NCBI RefSeq assembly: GCF_013201705.1 | Contig: NZ_CP053837.1 | Location: forward strand, 1,364,001 to 1,428,000 | Source: Aliarcobacter faecis | GTDB taxonomy: Bacteria; Campylobacterota; Campylobacteria; Campylobacterales; Arcobacteraceae | Length of the DNA stretch: 64,000 nucleotides | Reading direction: 5' to 3' | Part shown: one piece after another, positions 1 to 8,031 of the stretch | How the letters are laid out: every line of letters begins with the position of its first letter | How positions within the stretch are numbered: position 1 is the stretch's first letter | Position numbers and translations under genes: made by a program | Notes under the pieces: model-generated | Databases searched by the model: none | What the model was told of the DNA's origin: nothing | What the model saw: the letters and a program-made list of their open reading frames with translations, nothing else

Positions 1-236
1 CTTTAACTGGTGGAGCATATTATACAGGTGGTAAATATCAAGATTCTTTAAATAAAAATAAAATCGATAGTTATACTATTTATGATGCAGGATTTAGATA
101 TAAAACAAAATTAGACAAATACCTTACAACATTCAATTTTAATGTTACTAATCTTACAGGCGAAGATTACTGGGCGACAACTAATCAACTTGGAATTCCA
201 AGAAATATTGCATTTTCTATGAAAATGGAGTTTTAA
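1..236 (+). CDS. TonB-dependent outer-membrane receptor, 3' end only
   Basis: The window opens inside this gene. The reading frame starting at base 3 gives 78 residues ending in Phe (…FSMKMEF, stop at 234-236). The segment has the alternating aromatic and polar pattern of outer-membrane beta-strands, a DAGFRYKT-like strand and an NVTNLTGEDYW turn, which resemble the last strands of siderophore-type TonB-dependent receptors. A C-terminal aromatic residue is the usual signal for outer-membrane assembly. The plug, TonB box and most of the barrel lie upstream, so the ligand cannot be named. A hairpin follows the stop codon. The family call rests on the last strands only. Confidence 0.7.
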   Translation, partial: LTGGAYYTGGKYQDSLNKNKIDSYTIYDAGFRYKTKLDKYLTTFNFNVTNLTGEDYWATTNQLGIPRNIAFSMKMEF

Positions 237-244
237 TATAAAAT

Positions 245-268
245 ATAAAGAGATTTTTCTCTCTTTAT
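245..268. terminator. Hairpin between converging genes
   Basis: A perfect 9-bp stem (245-253 with 260-268) encloses a 6-nt loop (tttttc). It sits between the stop of the receptor gene (236) and the 3' end of the converging GH3 gene (304). Location and structure suit a bidirectional intrinsic terminator, though the U-tract is modest. Confidence 0.5.
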
Positions 269-303
269 TATAGATTAAACTGTTTTAAGAAATCTCTTTA
301 AAA

Positions 304-1389
304 CTAAATCTTCTTTAAAAGCTCATCTATTTTTTTATTTGACTCTATTATATTTTCAAGTGGAATTTCTCCGGTTTTAACTTGAGTGTAAACAGTATTT
401 ACAATCTCTTTTAAGCTAATTGGTTTTGCTAATTGATTTGCAAAAAGTAAAAGATTTACACCACTATTTATTGCTAAAGTTAAAGTAGTTTTTAAATCAT
501 AATGATTACTTATTGCACTCATTTGTAAATCATCAGTTATCAAAACTCCATCAAATTTTAATTTTTCTCTTAAAAGCTTTGTATTTACATTGTATGATAA
601 AGTTGCAGGATAGTTTTTATCTAAATTTTCATTATATACATGAGCTGTCATTATCAAATCTGCTTTACCATTTTTAATAAAATATTTATAAGGTTCTAAC
701 TCTTTTTCACTCCAAGTTTTAGAAATATCTACAAATCCCAAATGAGAATCAGCTAAAGAAGAACCATGTCCAGGGAAATGTTTTAAAGTTGATAAAACTT
801 TCTCTTTTTTCATTTCATCTACAAAAATAGAAGCATATTTTGTAACAATTTGAGGATTTTCTCCAAAACTTCTTCCTCTTGTTACTATTACTTTATTATT
901 TTTATTTATTGCCAAATCAACTGATGGTGCAAAGTTTAAATTTATTCCAACATTCTTTAAATCTTTTGCCATATTTGAATAACTTATTTTTGCAAAATCT
1001 TCACCTTTTTGTGCTATTTCACTAGCTTTTAAAGTATTTACAAATCCTATATCACTTTTTAATCTTTGAACTACTCCTCCTTCTTGGTCAATAGAGATTA
1101 AAAGTTTTTGCTTAGAGATATTTTGCAAATCACTATTTAATTTTTTAAGTTGTTCTAAATTTTCTATATTCTTCACTTTTGTCTTATCATTTGGATCTTT
1201 ATCAAATAAGATAACTCCACCTAAACCAAACTCTACATCTTTATATATCTGTTTATTTTTATCTATAGTTGTTTCAGAGAATCCTAAAATAACCATTTTT
1301 GCAATCATTTTTTCCACTTCTTGTTTTGTATAAGTTTGTCCAAAGCTATAAACTGCAAATAAACCTAAAAATAGTAATTTTTTAATCAT
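304..1389 (-). CDS. Secreted glycoside hydrolase family 3 (beta-N-acetylhexosaminidase-like)
   Basis: This 361-residue protein of the NagZ type cleaves terminal GlcNAc from glycans such as muropeptides. An N-terminal hydrophobic stretch (residues about 3-18, ending SFGQ) looks like a signal peptide, so it probably acts in the periplasm, unlike cytoplasmic E. coli NagZ. Visible GH3 signatures are IDQEGG near 100-105, KHFPGHG at about 203-209, a following DSH at about 214-216 (the mobile His-Asp loop of NagZ enzymes) and ITDDLQM near 284-290, which carries the nucleophile Asp. Length fits a single-domain GH3. It is 8 nt from the J-domain gene upstream (1398), so the two are probably cotranscribed. 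The substrate is inferred from the family. Confidence 0.88.
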   Translation of the reverse strand: MIKKLLFLGLFAVYSFGQTYTKQEVEKMIAKMVILGFSETTIDKNKQIYKDVEFGLGGVILFDKDPNDKTKVKNIENLEQLKKLNSDLQNISKQKLLISIDQEGGVVQRLKSDIGFVNTLKASEIAQKGEDFAKISYSNMAKDLKNVGINLNFAPSVDLAINKNNKVIVTRGRSFGENPQIVTKYASIFVDEMKKEKVLSTLKHFPGHGSSLADSHLGFVDISKTWSEKELEPYKYFIKNGKADLIMTAHVYNENLDKNYPATLSYNVNTKLLREKLKFDGVLITDDLQMSAISNHYDLKTTLTLAINSGVNLLLFANQLAKPISLKEIVNTVYTQVKTGEIPLENIIESNKKIDELLKKI

Positions 1390-1397
1390 TCTTACTC

Positions 1398-1664
1398 CTA
1401 TTTAACCCAATTTTTGTAATTTGTAAAAGCTGGAAACTGCTTTTTAAACTCATCTTTTTCAAAAGAGAAACTATAATTTTCCATATACTCTTGCAAAATT
1501 TCATAAGCTTGTTTAAGTTCTATAAACTTCTCATTACTTCCACTTTGCATATCTGGATGATACTTTTTTGATAATTTCAAATATCTCTTTTTTATATCTT
1601 TTTTACTCATTTTAGAGATAATTCCAAACAGTTCAACTGCTTTTATAAAATCTTCATAGTTCAT
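1398..1664 (-). CDS. Small J-domain protein
   Basis: An 88-residue protein that is almost entirely a J domain: helix II (KKDIKKRYLKLSKKY), the invariant HPD tripeptide at about residues 36-38, and helix III (EKFIELKQAYEILQEYM). J domains stimulate the ATPase of DnaK/Hsp70. There is no Gly/Phe region, zinc finger or substrate-binding domain, so it is not canonical DnaJ. It is divergent from a second, membrane-anchored J protein at 1754, with 89 nt between the start codons, and probably cotranscribed with the GH3 gene downstream. The partner Hsp70 and client are unknown. Confidence 0.85.
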   Translation of the reverse strand: MNYEDFIKAVELFGIISKMSKKDIKKRYLKLSKKYHPDMQSGSNEKFIELKQAYEILQEYMENYSFSFEKDEFKKQFPAFTNYKNWVK

Positions 1665-1753
1665 TTCAAAATCCTTTAAAGTAAAGATTATACAAAAACA
1701 TTATGATTAATCTACTTATTGTATAATACACCCAATTTTTTTTAAGGTATTTT

Positions 1754-2182
1754 ATGGGACAAATTATAAATTTAGCAATTACTATTTTAATTTTATATCT
1801 AATATTTACAAATTTTGGAACTTTTTTAATGATAATTGGGGGAATAATACTTTTTTTTGCAATTCTTACATATTTTATTAGAAAATCTTTTCTTAAAAAT
1901 GCTTCAAGATTTCAATACAAGTACCAAAGTTTTGATTTCAATAATTTCAACCAAAATTTTAATAATAGTGATTTTAAAGGAAACTTTTATAATCAAACTT
2001 CAAAACTAGAAGAGGCAAAAGAGTTTTTTGGTTTCTCTTTTACTCCATCAAAAGATGATATAAAAAAAAGATATAAAGAGCTAGCAAGAGTTTATCATCC
2101 TGATTTAAATGGAGGAGATGAAGAAAAAATGAAAAAATTAAATGAGTATAGAGATATTTTAATGCAAGCTTACGCGCAATAA
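1754..2182 (+). CDS. Membrane-anchored J-domain protein
   Basis: 142 residues. The first 48 or so contain two closely spaced hydrophobic segments (about 4-22 and 25-43) followed by basic residues. A Phe/Asn-rich linker (about 55-80) leads to a C-terminal J domain with HPD near 116-118 (KKRYKELARVYHPDL). This membrane anchor plus terminal J domain layout resembles DjlA- or TIM14-like co-chaperones that recruit Hsp70 to a membrane. The Panacea-like gene starts 8 nt downstream, so the two probably form one transcript. The J domain is certain; the client process is not visible here. Confidence 0.85.
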   Translation: MGQIINLAITILILYLIFTNFGTFLMIIGGIILFFAILTYFIRKSFLKNASRFQYKYQSFDFNNFNQNFNNSDFKGNFYNQTSKLEEAKEFFGFSFTPSKDDIKKRYKELARVYHPDLNGGDEEKMKKLNEYRDILMQAYAQ

Positions 2183-2190
2183 GGAGTTTT

Positions 2191-2685
2191 ATGATAGATA
2201 TGACAAAAGTAGCAAATATTATTTTATATATGTTACACAAACAAGTAAAAGCACTAAATCACAAAAAAATTGAGTTAATGCTCTTTTTTATGGAACTAAA
2301 TCATCTGAAATTTTGCGGGAAAAAGATTACTAATGAAACTTTTATAAAAACTCAAAGAGGAGTTAAAGCTTTAGTTTTAGATGAACTTTTCTCTATTATT
2401 TTAGAAGAAATAGAGTTTGAAGATGAAGATGATGATAGAGTTTTTTTTATTCAAGAGTTAATGGATTTTTTAGAGATAGATATAGTTGAGAAATCTACTT
2501 TTAAAGAGTTAAAATTTTATAAATTAGAGGAAGAGTTTGATGAGTCATTATTCTCAAAAGATGAGATAACAACTATTCATAAAATAGTATCTTTATATAA
2601 AGATACTAGTGTAAGAAATCTTGCAAATGAGTGTTTTATCTTAGATAGAGTAAGAAATAATAAAAATGATGAAATAATTTTATGA
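2191..2685 (+). CDS. Panacea (SocA/DUF4065-like) domain protein, probable
   Basis: 164 residues with no signal peptide or membrane segment. The N-terminal pattern fits the Panacea fold of SocA and GepA-type proteins: a helix with VANIILYML, then KIELMLFFMELNHLKFCGKKIT, then a TFIKTQRG segment corresponding to the family's 'GPV' region. A later TTIHKIVSLYKDTSVRNLA resembles its C-terminal helices. Panacea proteins often act as antitoxins or proteolytic adaptors in toxin-antitoxin loci. No toxin gene is adjacent here: the upstream partner is a J-domain protein 8 nt away and downstream is a chemoreceptor. An acidic tract (EFEDEDDD) lies mid-protein. The domain call is by eye and the function is not established. 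Confidence 0.5.
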   Translation: MIDMTKVANIILYMLHKQVKALNHKKIELMLFFMELNHLKFCGKKITNETFIKTQRGVKALVLDELFSIILEEIEFEDEDDDRVFFIQELMDFLEIDIVEKSTFKELKFYKLEEEFDESLFSKDEITTIHKIVSLYKDTSVRNLANECFILDRVRNNKNDEIIL

Positions 2686-2762
2686 AAATCAGGTAATAGT
2701 ATCACAAAAGTTTCTAAAATACTCATAAATAATTAAAAAATAACCTAAAAGCAGATTGGTTT

Positions 2763-2768
2763 TATAAT
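2763..2768 (+). promoter_or_regulatory. Putative -10 box for the chemoreceptor gene
   Basis: TATAAT, a perfect sigma-70 -10 hexamer, lies 62 nt upstream of the chemoreceptor ATG at 2830. No convincing -35 is seen, which is normal for Campylobacterota vegetative promoters. Transcription starting about 7 nt downstream would begin at the GATAA repeat. Confidence 0.45.
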
Positions 2769-2773
2769 AGAAA

Positions 2774-2793
2774 GATAAGATAAGATAAGATAA
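2774..2793 (+). repeat. (GATAA)x4 tandem repeat in the chemoreceptor 5' region
   Basis: Four exact copies of the pentamer GATAA occur just downstream of a TATAAT box and about 37 nt before the ATG of the chemoreceptor. Short tandem repeats like this can change copy number by slippage and so alter leader length or promoter geometry. Confidence 0.8.
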
Positions 2794-2829
2794 CCATATT
2801 CATATTCAATAAAAAAGGGATTAGGTCAA

Positions 2830-4845
2830 ATGAAAATTTCTCAAAAGTTGTACTTAAGTTTTAGTTTAATGATTTTATTAATCATAATATTAACAGTCAT
2901 TGGGATTAATAGAGTTTCAGTTATCGATAATACTTTAAAAAATAATGTAGAATTAACATCTACTAAACAAAGATATGCCATAAATTTTCGTGGAAGTGTT
3001 CATGATAGAGCAATCTCTATAAGAGATGTTGTTTTATCAGAGGATAAAGATTCTGCTTTATTTAAAAGTTCTATTGAGAATATTAAAAGATTGGCAGAGT
3101 TTTATGAACAATCTTCTAAATCTATGGATAAGATTTTTACAAATAAAGATAACTTTGTTGAAGAAGAGTTAGTTATTCTTAAAAAAATTAAAGATGTAGA
3201 AAATAATACTTTTCCTTTAGTAGAAGAGATTATAAAACTAAAATTAGCACAAAATAATGAAAAAGCTCTAAGCATACTTTTAAATCAAGCAAACCCTTCT
3301 TTTTCAAATTGGCTAAAAGTAATTAATGAGTTTATTGATTATCAAGAAGCAAAAAATAGTACTTTTATATCAAAAGTAAAAGATGTTGCTAGTGACTTTT
3401 CATACACTATGATAATCTTTTTACTTATAGCTATAGTTCTAGCTATTGTAATAGCTTATTTTATATCTAAACAACTTGTAGATATGGTAAATAAAATTCA
3501 AATAGGTTTACAAAGTTTTTTTAACTTTTTAAATAGAGAAACTTCTACTATTACCCTATTAGATATAAACTCTAAAGATGAATTTGGGAAAATGGCAAGT
3601 TTAGTAAATAGTAATATTGAAAAAACAAAAGATACAATTATAGAAGACAATAAGTTTATAAATGCTGTTTCTGTATTTGTTCAAGAGTTAAAATCAGGGA
3701 ATAATATTGCAAAATTTAATTTAGAGGTTAATACTCCTATCTTTAAAGAGTTAAAAAAATCTTTAGAAGAGTTACAATACTATCTTGAACATACAATAGC
3801 AAGAGATACAAATGTTTTATTAAATGTTCTTGAAAAATTCAAAAATAAAGATTATACAGCGAGATTTCCAAATCCTTATGCTTCTGTTGCTGTTACTATA
3901 AATGAACTAGGTGATGTAATCTGTAATATATTAGCTGAAAATAAATCAAATGGTTTAACTTTAGAGAATAGTTCAACTATCTTACTTGATAATGTACATA
4001 AATTAAACCTAAGTTCAAATGAAGCAGCAGCAAGCCTAGAAGAGACAGCAGCAGCACTAGAAGAGATAACAAGTAATATAAGAAATAATACAGAAAATAT
4101 TGCAAAAATGGCTAAATACTCTAATGAAATAACAAAAGCTTCATCTGAAGGTGAGAAATTAGCAAACAAAACAACTTTAGCAATGGATGAGATAAATGTC
4201 CAAGTAAATTTAGTAAATGAAGCTATAAGTGTAATTGACCAAATCGCATTCCAAACAAATATTCTTTCGCTTAATGCAGCGGTAGAAGCAGCAACAGCTG
4301 GAGAAGCTGGAAAAGGCTTTGCAGTTGTTGCTCAAGAAGTAAGAAACTTAGCAAGTAGAAGTGCAGAAGCAGCAAAAGATATTAAAAATATAGTCGAAGA
4401 GGCAACACAAAAAGCAAATGAAGGTAAAGATATCGCAAATGAGATGATTAAAGGTTATAAAGGATTAAATGATTCAATTAACCAAACAATAAATATAATT
4501 TCAGATGTAGAGATGTCAAGTAAAGAGCAACTAAGTGGAATTGAGCAGATAAATGATGCTGTAAATCAACTAGACCAACAAACTCAACAAAATGCTAGTA
4601 TAGCAACTCAAGCTCATGATGTTGCAAGTTTAACAGATAATATTGCTAAACTAATAGTAAAAAATGCAAATGAAAAAGAGTTTATTGGTAAAAATGAAGT
4701 TAAAGCAAAAAATTTAGAAACTTTAAATAAACAAGCATCTCAGATTATTACAAAAAAAGTAGAAAAACAAAAAATAGTAGAAGCTCCAAAAAAGAGTAAA
4801 TCTATCACTTCTAATACATCTAATGATGAGTGGGAAAGCTTTTAA
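2830..4845 (+). CDS. Methyl-accepting chemotaxis protein
   Basis: 671 residues. TM1 is at about 9-27, a mostly helical periplasmic sensor (about 28-188) resembles a four-helix-bundle MCP sensor, and TM2 is at about 190-212. A HAMP-like region follows, then a long cytoplasmic signalling domain. The conserved tip ([20 protein letters not shown] region) lies near 470-490 with GKGFAVVA just after it, typical of receptors that bind CheA and CheW. The extreme C-terminus is EWESF, resembling the NWETF pentapeptide used to dock CheR/CheB. This suggests the receptor can recruit the adaptation enzymes. It appears monocistronic, with its own TATAAT and a repeat-containing leader. The ligand is unknown. 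Confidence 0.92.
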   Translation: MKISQKLYLSFSLMILLIIILTVIGINRVSVIDNTLKNNVELTSTKQRYAINFRGSVHDRAISIRDVVLSEDKDSALFKSSIENIKRLAEFYEQSSKSMDKIFTNKDNFVEEELVILKKIKDVENNTFPLVEEIIKLKLAQNNEKALSILLNQANPSFSNWLKVINEFIDYQEAKNSTFISKVKDVASDFSYTMIIFLLIAIVLAIVIAYFISKQLVDMVNKIQIGLQSFFNFLNRETSTITLLDINSKDEFGKMASLVNSNIEKTKDTIIEDNKFINAVSVFVQELKSGNNIAKFNLEVNTPIFKELKKSLEELQYYLEHTIARDTNVLLNVLEKFKNKDYTARFPNPYASVAVTINELGDVICNILAENKSNGLTLENSSTILLDNVHKLNLSSNEAAASLEETAAALEEITSNIRNNTENIAKMAKYSNEITKASSEGEKLANKTTLAMDEINVQVNLVNEAISVIDQIAFQTNILSLNAAVEAATAGEAGKGFAVVAQEVRNLASRSAEAAKDIKNIVEEATQKANEGKDIANEMIKGYKGLNDSINQTINIISDVEMSSKEQLSGIEQINDAVNQLDQQTQQNASIATQAHDVASLTDNIAKLIVKNANEKEFIGKNEVKAKNLETLNKQASQIITKKVEKQKIVEAPKKSKSITSNTSNDEWESF

Positions 4846-4965
4846 GCTTCTTCACTTGTTACCTTTTTAAACCTTATTTAACTTTAAATATAAATATAAT
4901 CATTTTTTTTTTAATATATTTCAATTTTGACTATAATTTTACAATATTTAATTAAGGTATAAATT

Positions 4966-5439
4966 ATGAATGAAAATATTAAAAGAGAAAAATCTCTAAC
5001 TATGACTATGCTTATGACACCAGATAAAGCAAACTTTTCAGGAAAACATGTTCATGGTGGAGAGATTCTAAAAATGCTAGACCATGTAGCTTATGCTTGT
5101 GCAGCTAGATATGCAGGAACTTATGCAGTTACACTCTCTGTTGATATGGTTTTATTTAAAGATCCTATAAAAATTGGCTCACTTGTAACTTTCCATGCTT
5201 CTGTAAATTATACAGGAAGAACATCTATGGAAATAGGAATAAAAGTAGTTTCAGAAGATATAAAAGACCATAGTATAAAAAATACAAATGTATGTTATTT
5301 CACAATGATTGCTGTTGATGAAGAGGGAAAACCAACACCTGTTCCAAAACTAGAGCTTATAACTGAAGATGATAAAAGAAGATATAATGATGCAATAAAT
5401 AGAAGAGAGTTTAGAATGTCTTCAAGACATGCTAAATAG
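4966..5439 (+). CDS. Acyl-CoA thioesterase, hotdog fold (YciA/acot type)
   Basis: 157 residues. These enzymes hydrolyse acyl-CoA thioesters to free acid and CoA in the cytoplasm. Hallmarks of the YciA/BACH group are visible: MTPDKANFSGKHVHGGEIL near 16-36, where N and the HGG turn line the active site; the central helix LDHVAYACAARYAG; and strands containing SVDMVLFKDPI and YTGRTSMEIGIKV. Length matches single-hotdog enzymes. It has its own upstream region (4846-4965) and ends in a strong hairpin shared with the converging GNAT gene. Chain-length preference cannot be told. Confidence 0.9.
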   Translation: MNENIKREKSLTMTMLMTPDKANFSGKHVHGGEILKMLDHVAYACAARYAGTYAVTLSVDMVLFKDPIKIGSLVTFHASVNYTGRTSMEIGIKVVSEDIKDHSIKNTNVCYFTMIAVDEEGKPTPVPKLELITEDDKRRYNDAINRREFRMSSRHAK

Positions 5440-5467
5440 AAGATTAAAGTTTATCTTTAATCTTCTA
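5437..5467. terminator. Perfect bidirectional terminator hairpin
   Basis: A 13-bp perfect stem (5437-5449 with 5455-5467) has a 5-nt loop (tttat). It begins at the stop codon of the thioesterase gene and overlaps the stop of the converging GNAT gene, with T-rich sequence on the plus side. It should terminate both transcripts. Confidence 0.8.
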
Positions 5468-5924
5468 TATCTTTTACCATTGCAATTTCATTACAAATTG
5501 GAAAAAGTTTACAGCGAATACAATCCGCCCAAATTTTTTGTTCTGGAATCTCCTCTTTTGGAATCTCTCTAAAACCACAACTTAAGAAGAAATCTTTTTC
5601 ATAAGTCAAAGATAAAACCTGTTTTATTCCATAAAATTTAGCCTCTTTTACACACTCATTTACAAGTTTTTTTCCTAAACCTAAACCTCTAAATTTCTCA
5701 TTTACTATTAAACTTCGTACTTCTGCCATTCTAGAAGAGTGGATATGAGTTGCTGTAAACCCAGCCATCTCACCATCTACTTTTACAATTATATAAGATC
5801 TAATTGTCGTAGCCATCTCATCTTGAGTTCTTAAAAGTATTATTCCCTTATCAACTTCAGGACGAACTAATTCTTGCATTTTTGGTATATCAAGAACAGT
5901 GGGCTTATAAAATTCAATTTCCAA
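5457..5924 (-). CDS. argA: GNAT acetyltransferase, short N-acetylglutamate synthase type (ArgA-like)
   Basis: 155 residues from the start chosen here. The single GNAT domain has the acetyl-CoA loop FRGLGLGKKL at about 83-92, a VRSLIV beta-4 strand and a C-terminal 'FLSCGFREIP' strand. The overall pattern (RPEVDKGIILLRT early, EIPEQKIW late) matches the short N-acetylglutamate synthases that start arginine synthesis. The C-terminus adds three cysteines, CIRC plus a CNE six residues on. I chose a TTG start at 5922-5924 because GGAG lies 7 nt upstream. An ATG farther upstream at 5957 would add 11 residues and overlap engB by 44 nt with no visible ribosome site. With TTG the overlap with engB is 11 nt. 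Specific substrate is inferred. Confidence 0.72.
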   Translation of the reverse strand: MEIEFYKPTVLDIPKMQELVRPEVDKGIILLRTQDEMATTIRSYIIVKVDGEMAGFTATHIHSSRMAEVRSLIVNEKFRGLGLGKKLVNECVKEAKFYGIKQVLSLTYEKDFFLSCGFREIPKEEIPEQKIWADCIRCKLFPICNEIAMVKDIED

Positions 5925-6516
5925 ATAGATGCTCCGTAATTTTATTTTGTAAATCAATTATACCTTTTTTCTTTAAGTTTGAAACAAAAATTCCATCTGG
6001 ATAATCTCGTTTCAATTTTGATAACTCACTACTATTTAATTTATCTATTTTTGTAAAAGCATTTATAATTATCTGGTCCCCTCTTTTTATATGTTTTACA
6101 AATTCATCAACATTTTTGTCAATCTCTAGCTCTGGATGTCTTGAATCTATTAAATGGACAAAAACTTGTAAATTTGGTCTCTCTTCCAAATAATTAGTAA
6201 GATTTCTATTCCAAGAAGCTTTTAAACTTTTTGCAACTTTTGCATATCCAAAACCTGGTAAATCAACAAATCTTGCATAAACATAAGGAGTTTGCTCATC
6301 ATTTGTCTTAAATTTAATCTCAAAATAGTTTATAAGCTGAGTTTTACCAGGTGTTGAAGAAGATTTTGCTAATCCTTTTTGCTTTGTTAAAGAGTTTAAA
6401 ATTGAAGATTTTCCAACATTAGATCTTCCTAAAAATGCAACTTCAGCCATTGAAGGTGGTGGAGAATCATTCAGGCTTTGAGCTGATTGTAAAAATTTGG
6501 CATCTATTAAATTCAT
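5914..6516 (-). CDS. engB: Ribosome-biogenesis GTPase EngB/YsxC
   Basis: A TrmE-Era-EngA-EngB family GTPase needed for 50S subunit assembly. Motifs in order are G1 GRSNVGKSS near 30, a G2-region TPGKTQ, G3 DLPGFGYAK, G4 as NAFTKIDK (TKxD) and G5 as VSNLKK. Length is about 200 residues, normal for the family. I prefer the internal ATG at 6514-6516, because homologues begin MxxIDAKFxxSA and this ATG follows the lptA stop by 1 nt, implying translational coupling. The upstream in-frame ATG at 6543 would add nine residues inside lptA. It is part of the lpt/kdsC operon. Confidence 0.92.
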   Translation of the reverse strand: MNLIDAKFLQSAQSLNDSPPPSMAEVAFLGRSNVGKSSILNSLTKQKGLAKSSSTPGKTQLINYFEIKFKTNDEQTPYVYARFVDLPGFGYAKVAKSLKASWNRNLTNYLEERPNLQVFVHLIDSRHPELEIDKNVDEFVKHIKRGDQIIINAFTKIDKLNSSELSKLKRDYPDGIFVSNLKKKGIIDLQNKITEHLFGN

Positions 6517-6517
6517 A

Positions 6518-7003
6518 CTATTTTTTTTCGCCTCGTTCAACATTTATGATAAACTTTACAGGATTGTTTTCACTTCCTTTAACCTTAGCTTCACCACTTA
6601 ATTGATTTATAAAAATATTATCTCCATAAACTTTTCTATCATCATTTTTTTCATGAACAAAACCATTTCCTATAATATTATACTCCTCTTTTTTAGGGTT
6701 ATAAATTATCTTATCTCCTTTTCCAACATAGTGTTTATCAGCAGTTACTATTTCAAAATCAGCATCACCAATAGCTTCATATCTAAGAGGAGTTTTATTA
6801 TTCGTTTTTTTATCTGTTTCAAAATAAACTTCAACTTTTTTTGCATTTAATTTATCTTGATTCATTCTAACTTTTACATTTCCAGTAAATATAGAAATTC
6901 CCTTTTTATCATCAGCTTGAAAATCTATTGCATCAATTTCTAATATATCATTTTGTGCAAATAGTAATTTTGTAAGTAGTAGCGTTATAACTAAATATCT
7001 CAT
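6518..7003 (-). CDS. lptA: LPS transport periplasmic protein LptA
   Basis: 161 residues with an N-terminal signal peptide (residues about 1-16, ending LLFAQ). An OstA/LptA beta-jellyroll follows: the IDAIDFQADDKKGISIFTGNVKV pattern, then Asn/Asp-rich strands and a late VYGDNIFINQLSGEAKV. LptA forms the periplasmic bridge that carries lipopolysaccharide from LptC to LptD/E. It directly abuts lptC (next base), as in C. jejuni and many Proteobacteria, and the pair sits with kdsC, which supports the call. Length is typical for Campylobacterota LptA. Confidence 0.9.
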   Translation of the reverse strand: MRYLVITLLLTKLLFAQNDILEIDAIDFQADDKKGISIFTGNVKVRMNQDKLNAKKVEVYFETDKKTNNKTPLRYEAIGDADFEIVTADKHYVGKGDKIIYNPKKEEYNIIGNGFVHEKNDDRKVYGDNIFINQLSGEAKVKGSENNPVKFIINVERGEKK

Positions 7004-7543
7004 CTATTTTCCTTTATTTTCTTTAAGATCAATTTCAAAATGTGTATTTTTTGATTTTATAAAATCATTTGTAGCATCTAAATATAAATTTGTACCTTTA
7101 TAATTGTGTGTTTTATAGCTAGCTTTAAAAGGGTGTGAATTTGTAGCTATTTTTTTAATCTCATCATATTTTAAAAAATCTGTATCAACTTTTACAAAAT
7201 CATCTCTTACATATTTAACATTATCTATAAAATCAAAAATACTTCCTCTTTTCTCTATTTTATCAGCCTTTATATTTTCAGAAATAAAATCCTTTGTTTT
7301 ATCTTGGTTTTTCAAAGTAATATTAGCTAAATACATTTCATCTTTAGTTTTATATCTTAAAACATTTGAGGCAATTACAACTTTTGATACACCAATATCA
7401 TTTAGAGTATACATTGTAGGGTTTTCAAATATTACTTGAGGGATATCTTCTTTATTCTTACTATATTTTGAATTTTCAATTGGAACAAAATAAAAAATTG
7501 TACTTATAATAAGAATAGAGAAGATAAATATTTTTAAAGCCAT
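7004..7543 (-). CDS. lptC: LPS export protein LptC
   Basis: 179 residues with one N-terminal membrane anchor (about 3-21), then a periplasmic beta-jellyroll with LptC features: NPTMYTLNDIG, an ASNVLRYKTKDEMYLANI segment near 59-77 and a C-terminal region rich in charged strands. LptC links the inner-membrane LptBFG transporter to LptA. It overlaps kdsC by 10 nt upstream and abuts lptA downstream, so translation is probably coupled. Sequence similarity in this family is low. The call relies on topology plus position between kdsC and lptA. Confidence 0.85.
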   Translation of the reverse strand: MALKIFIFSILIISTIFYFVPIENSKYSKNKEDIPQVIFENPTMYTLNDIGVSKVVIASNVLRYKTKDEMYLANITLKNQDKTKDFISENIKADKIEKRGSIFDFIDNVKYVRDDFVKVDTDFLKYDEIKKIATNSHPFKASYKTHNYKGTNLYLDATNDFIKSKNTHFEIDLKENKGK

Positions 7544-8031
7544 ATTTTTAGAAACTCCTCTTCTAAATTACTCTTTTTTAAAACATACTCTATCATCTCA
7601 CGTGCAGCTCCTTTACCACCCTCTTTTTGGCAAACAACATCTACACTATTTTTTACTAATTCTACTGCATTTTGTGGAGAGAAAGATAATCCTACACTTT
7701 TTAGCATTTTAAGGTCATTTAAATCATCTCCAATTGCAGCAACTTGATTATAATTTAACCCCTCTTTTTCTAAAATCTCATCAAGAACTGCTTTTTTATC
7801 TTTTACATTTTGATATAGATACTCTATTTTTAGTTCATTTGCTCTATATTCAACAATTTTTGACTCTCGACCAGTTATAATTGCTGCTTTTTTCCCTAAA
7901 TGTTTTGTCCAAAAAACTATAGCAAAACCATCATTTACATTAAAAGTTTTAAACTCTTCAAAGCTACTAGAGTAGATAATATCACCATTTGTAAGAGTTC
8001 CATCTACATCAAAAACAAGAAGTTCTATCAT
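7534..8031 (-). CDS. kdsC: 3-deoxy-D-manno-octulosonate 8-phosphate phosphatase
   Basis: A 165-residue HAD-superfamily enzyme without a cap domain, which releases phosphate from KDO 8-P to give KDO for lipid A core synthesis. Motif I is VFDVDGTLT (about 6-14), motif II is the ITGR segment near 52-55, a Lys lies in the DKKAVL region, and motif III/IV is GDDLNDLKM at about 100-108. The short length and DVDGTLT-type motif I are typical of tetrameric KdsC. It overlaps hisB by 4 nt upstream (ATGA-type junction) and lptC by 10 nt downstream, placing it inside the LPS-biogenesis operon. Confidence 0.92.
   Translation of the reverse strand: MIELLVFDVDGTLTNGDIIYSSSFEEFKTFNVNDGFAIVFWTKHLGKKAAIITGRESKIVEYRANELKIEYLYQNVKDKKAVLDEILEKEGLNYNQVAAIGDDLNDLKMLKSVGLSFSPQNAVELVKNSVDVVCQKEGGKGAAREMIEYVLKKSNLEEEFLKIWL

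Noticed and set aside
2040-2240. Minus-strand frame opposite the J-domain and Panacea-like genes
   Set aside because: It is antisense to two well-supported genes and composed of Leu/Phe/Tyr-rich shadow sequence.
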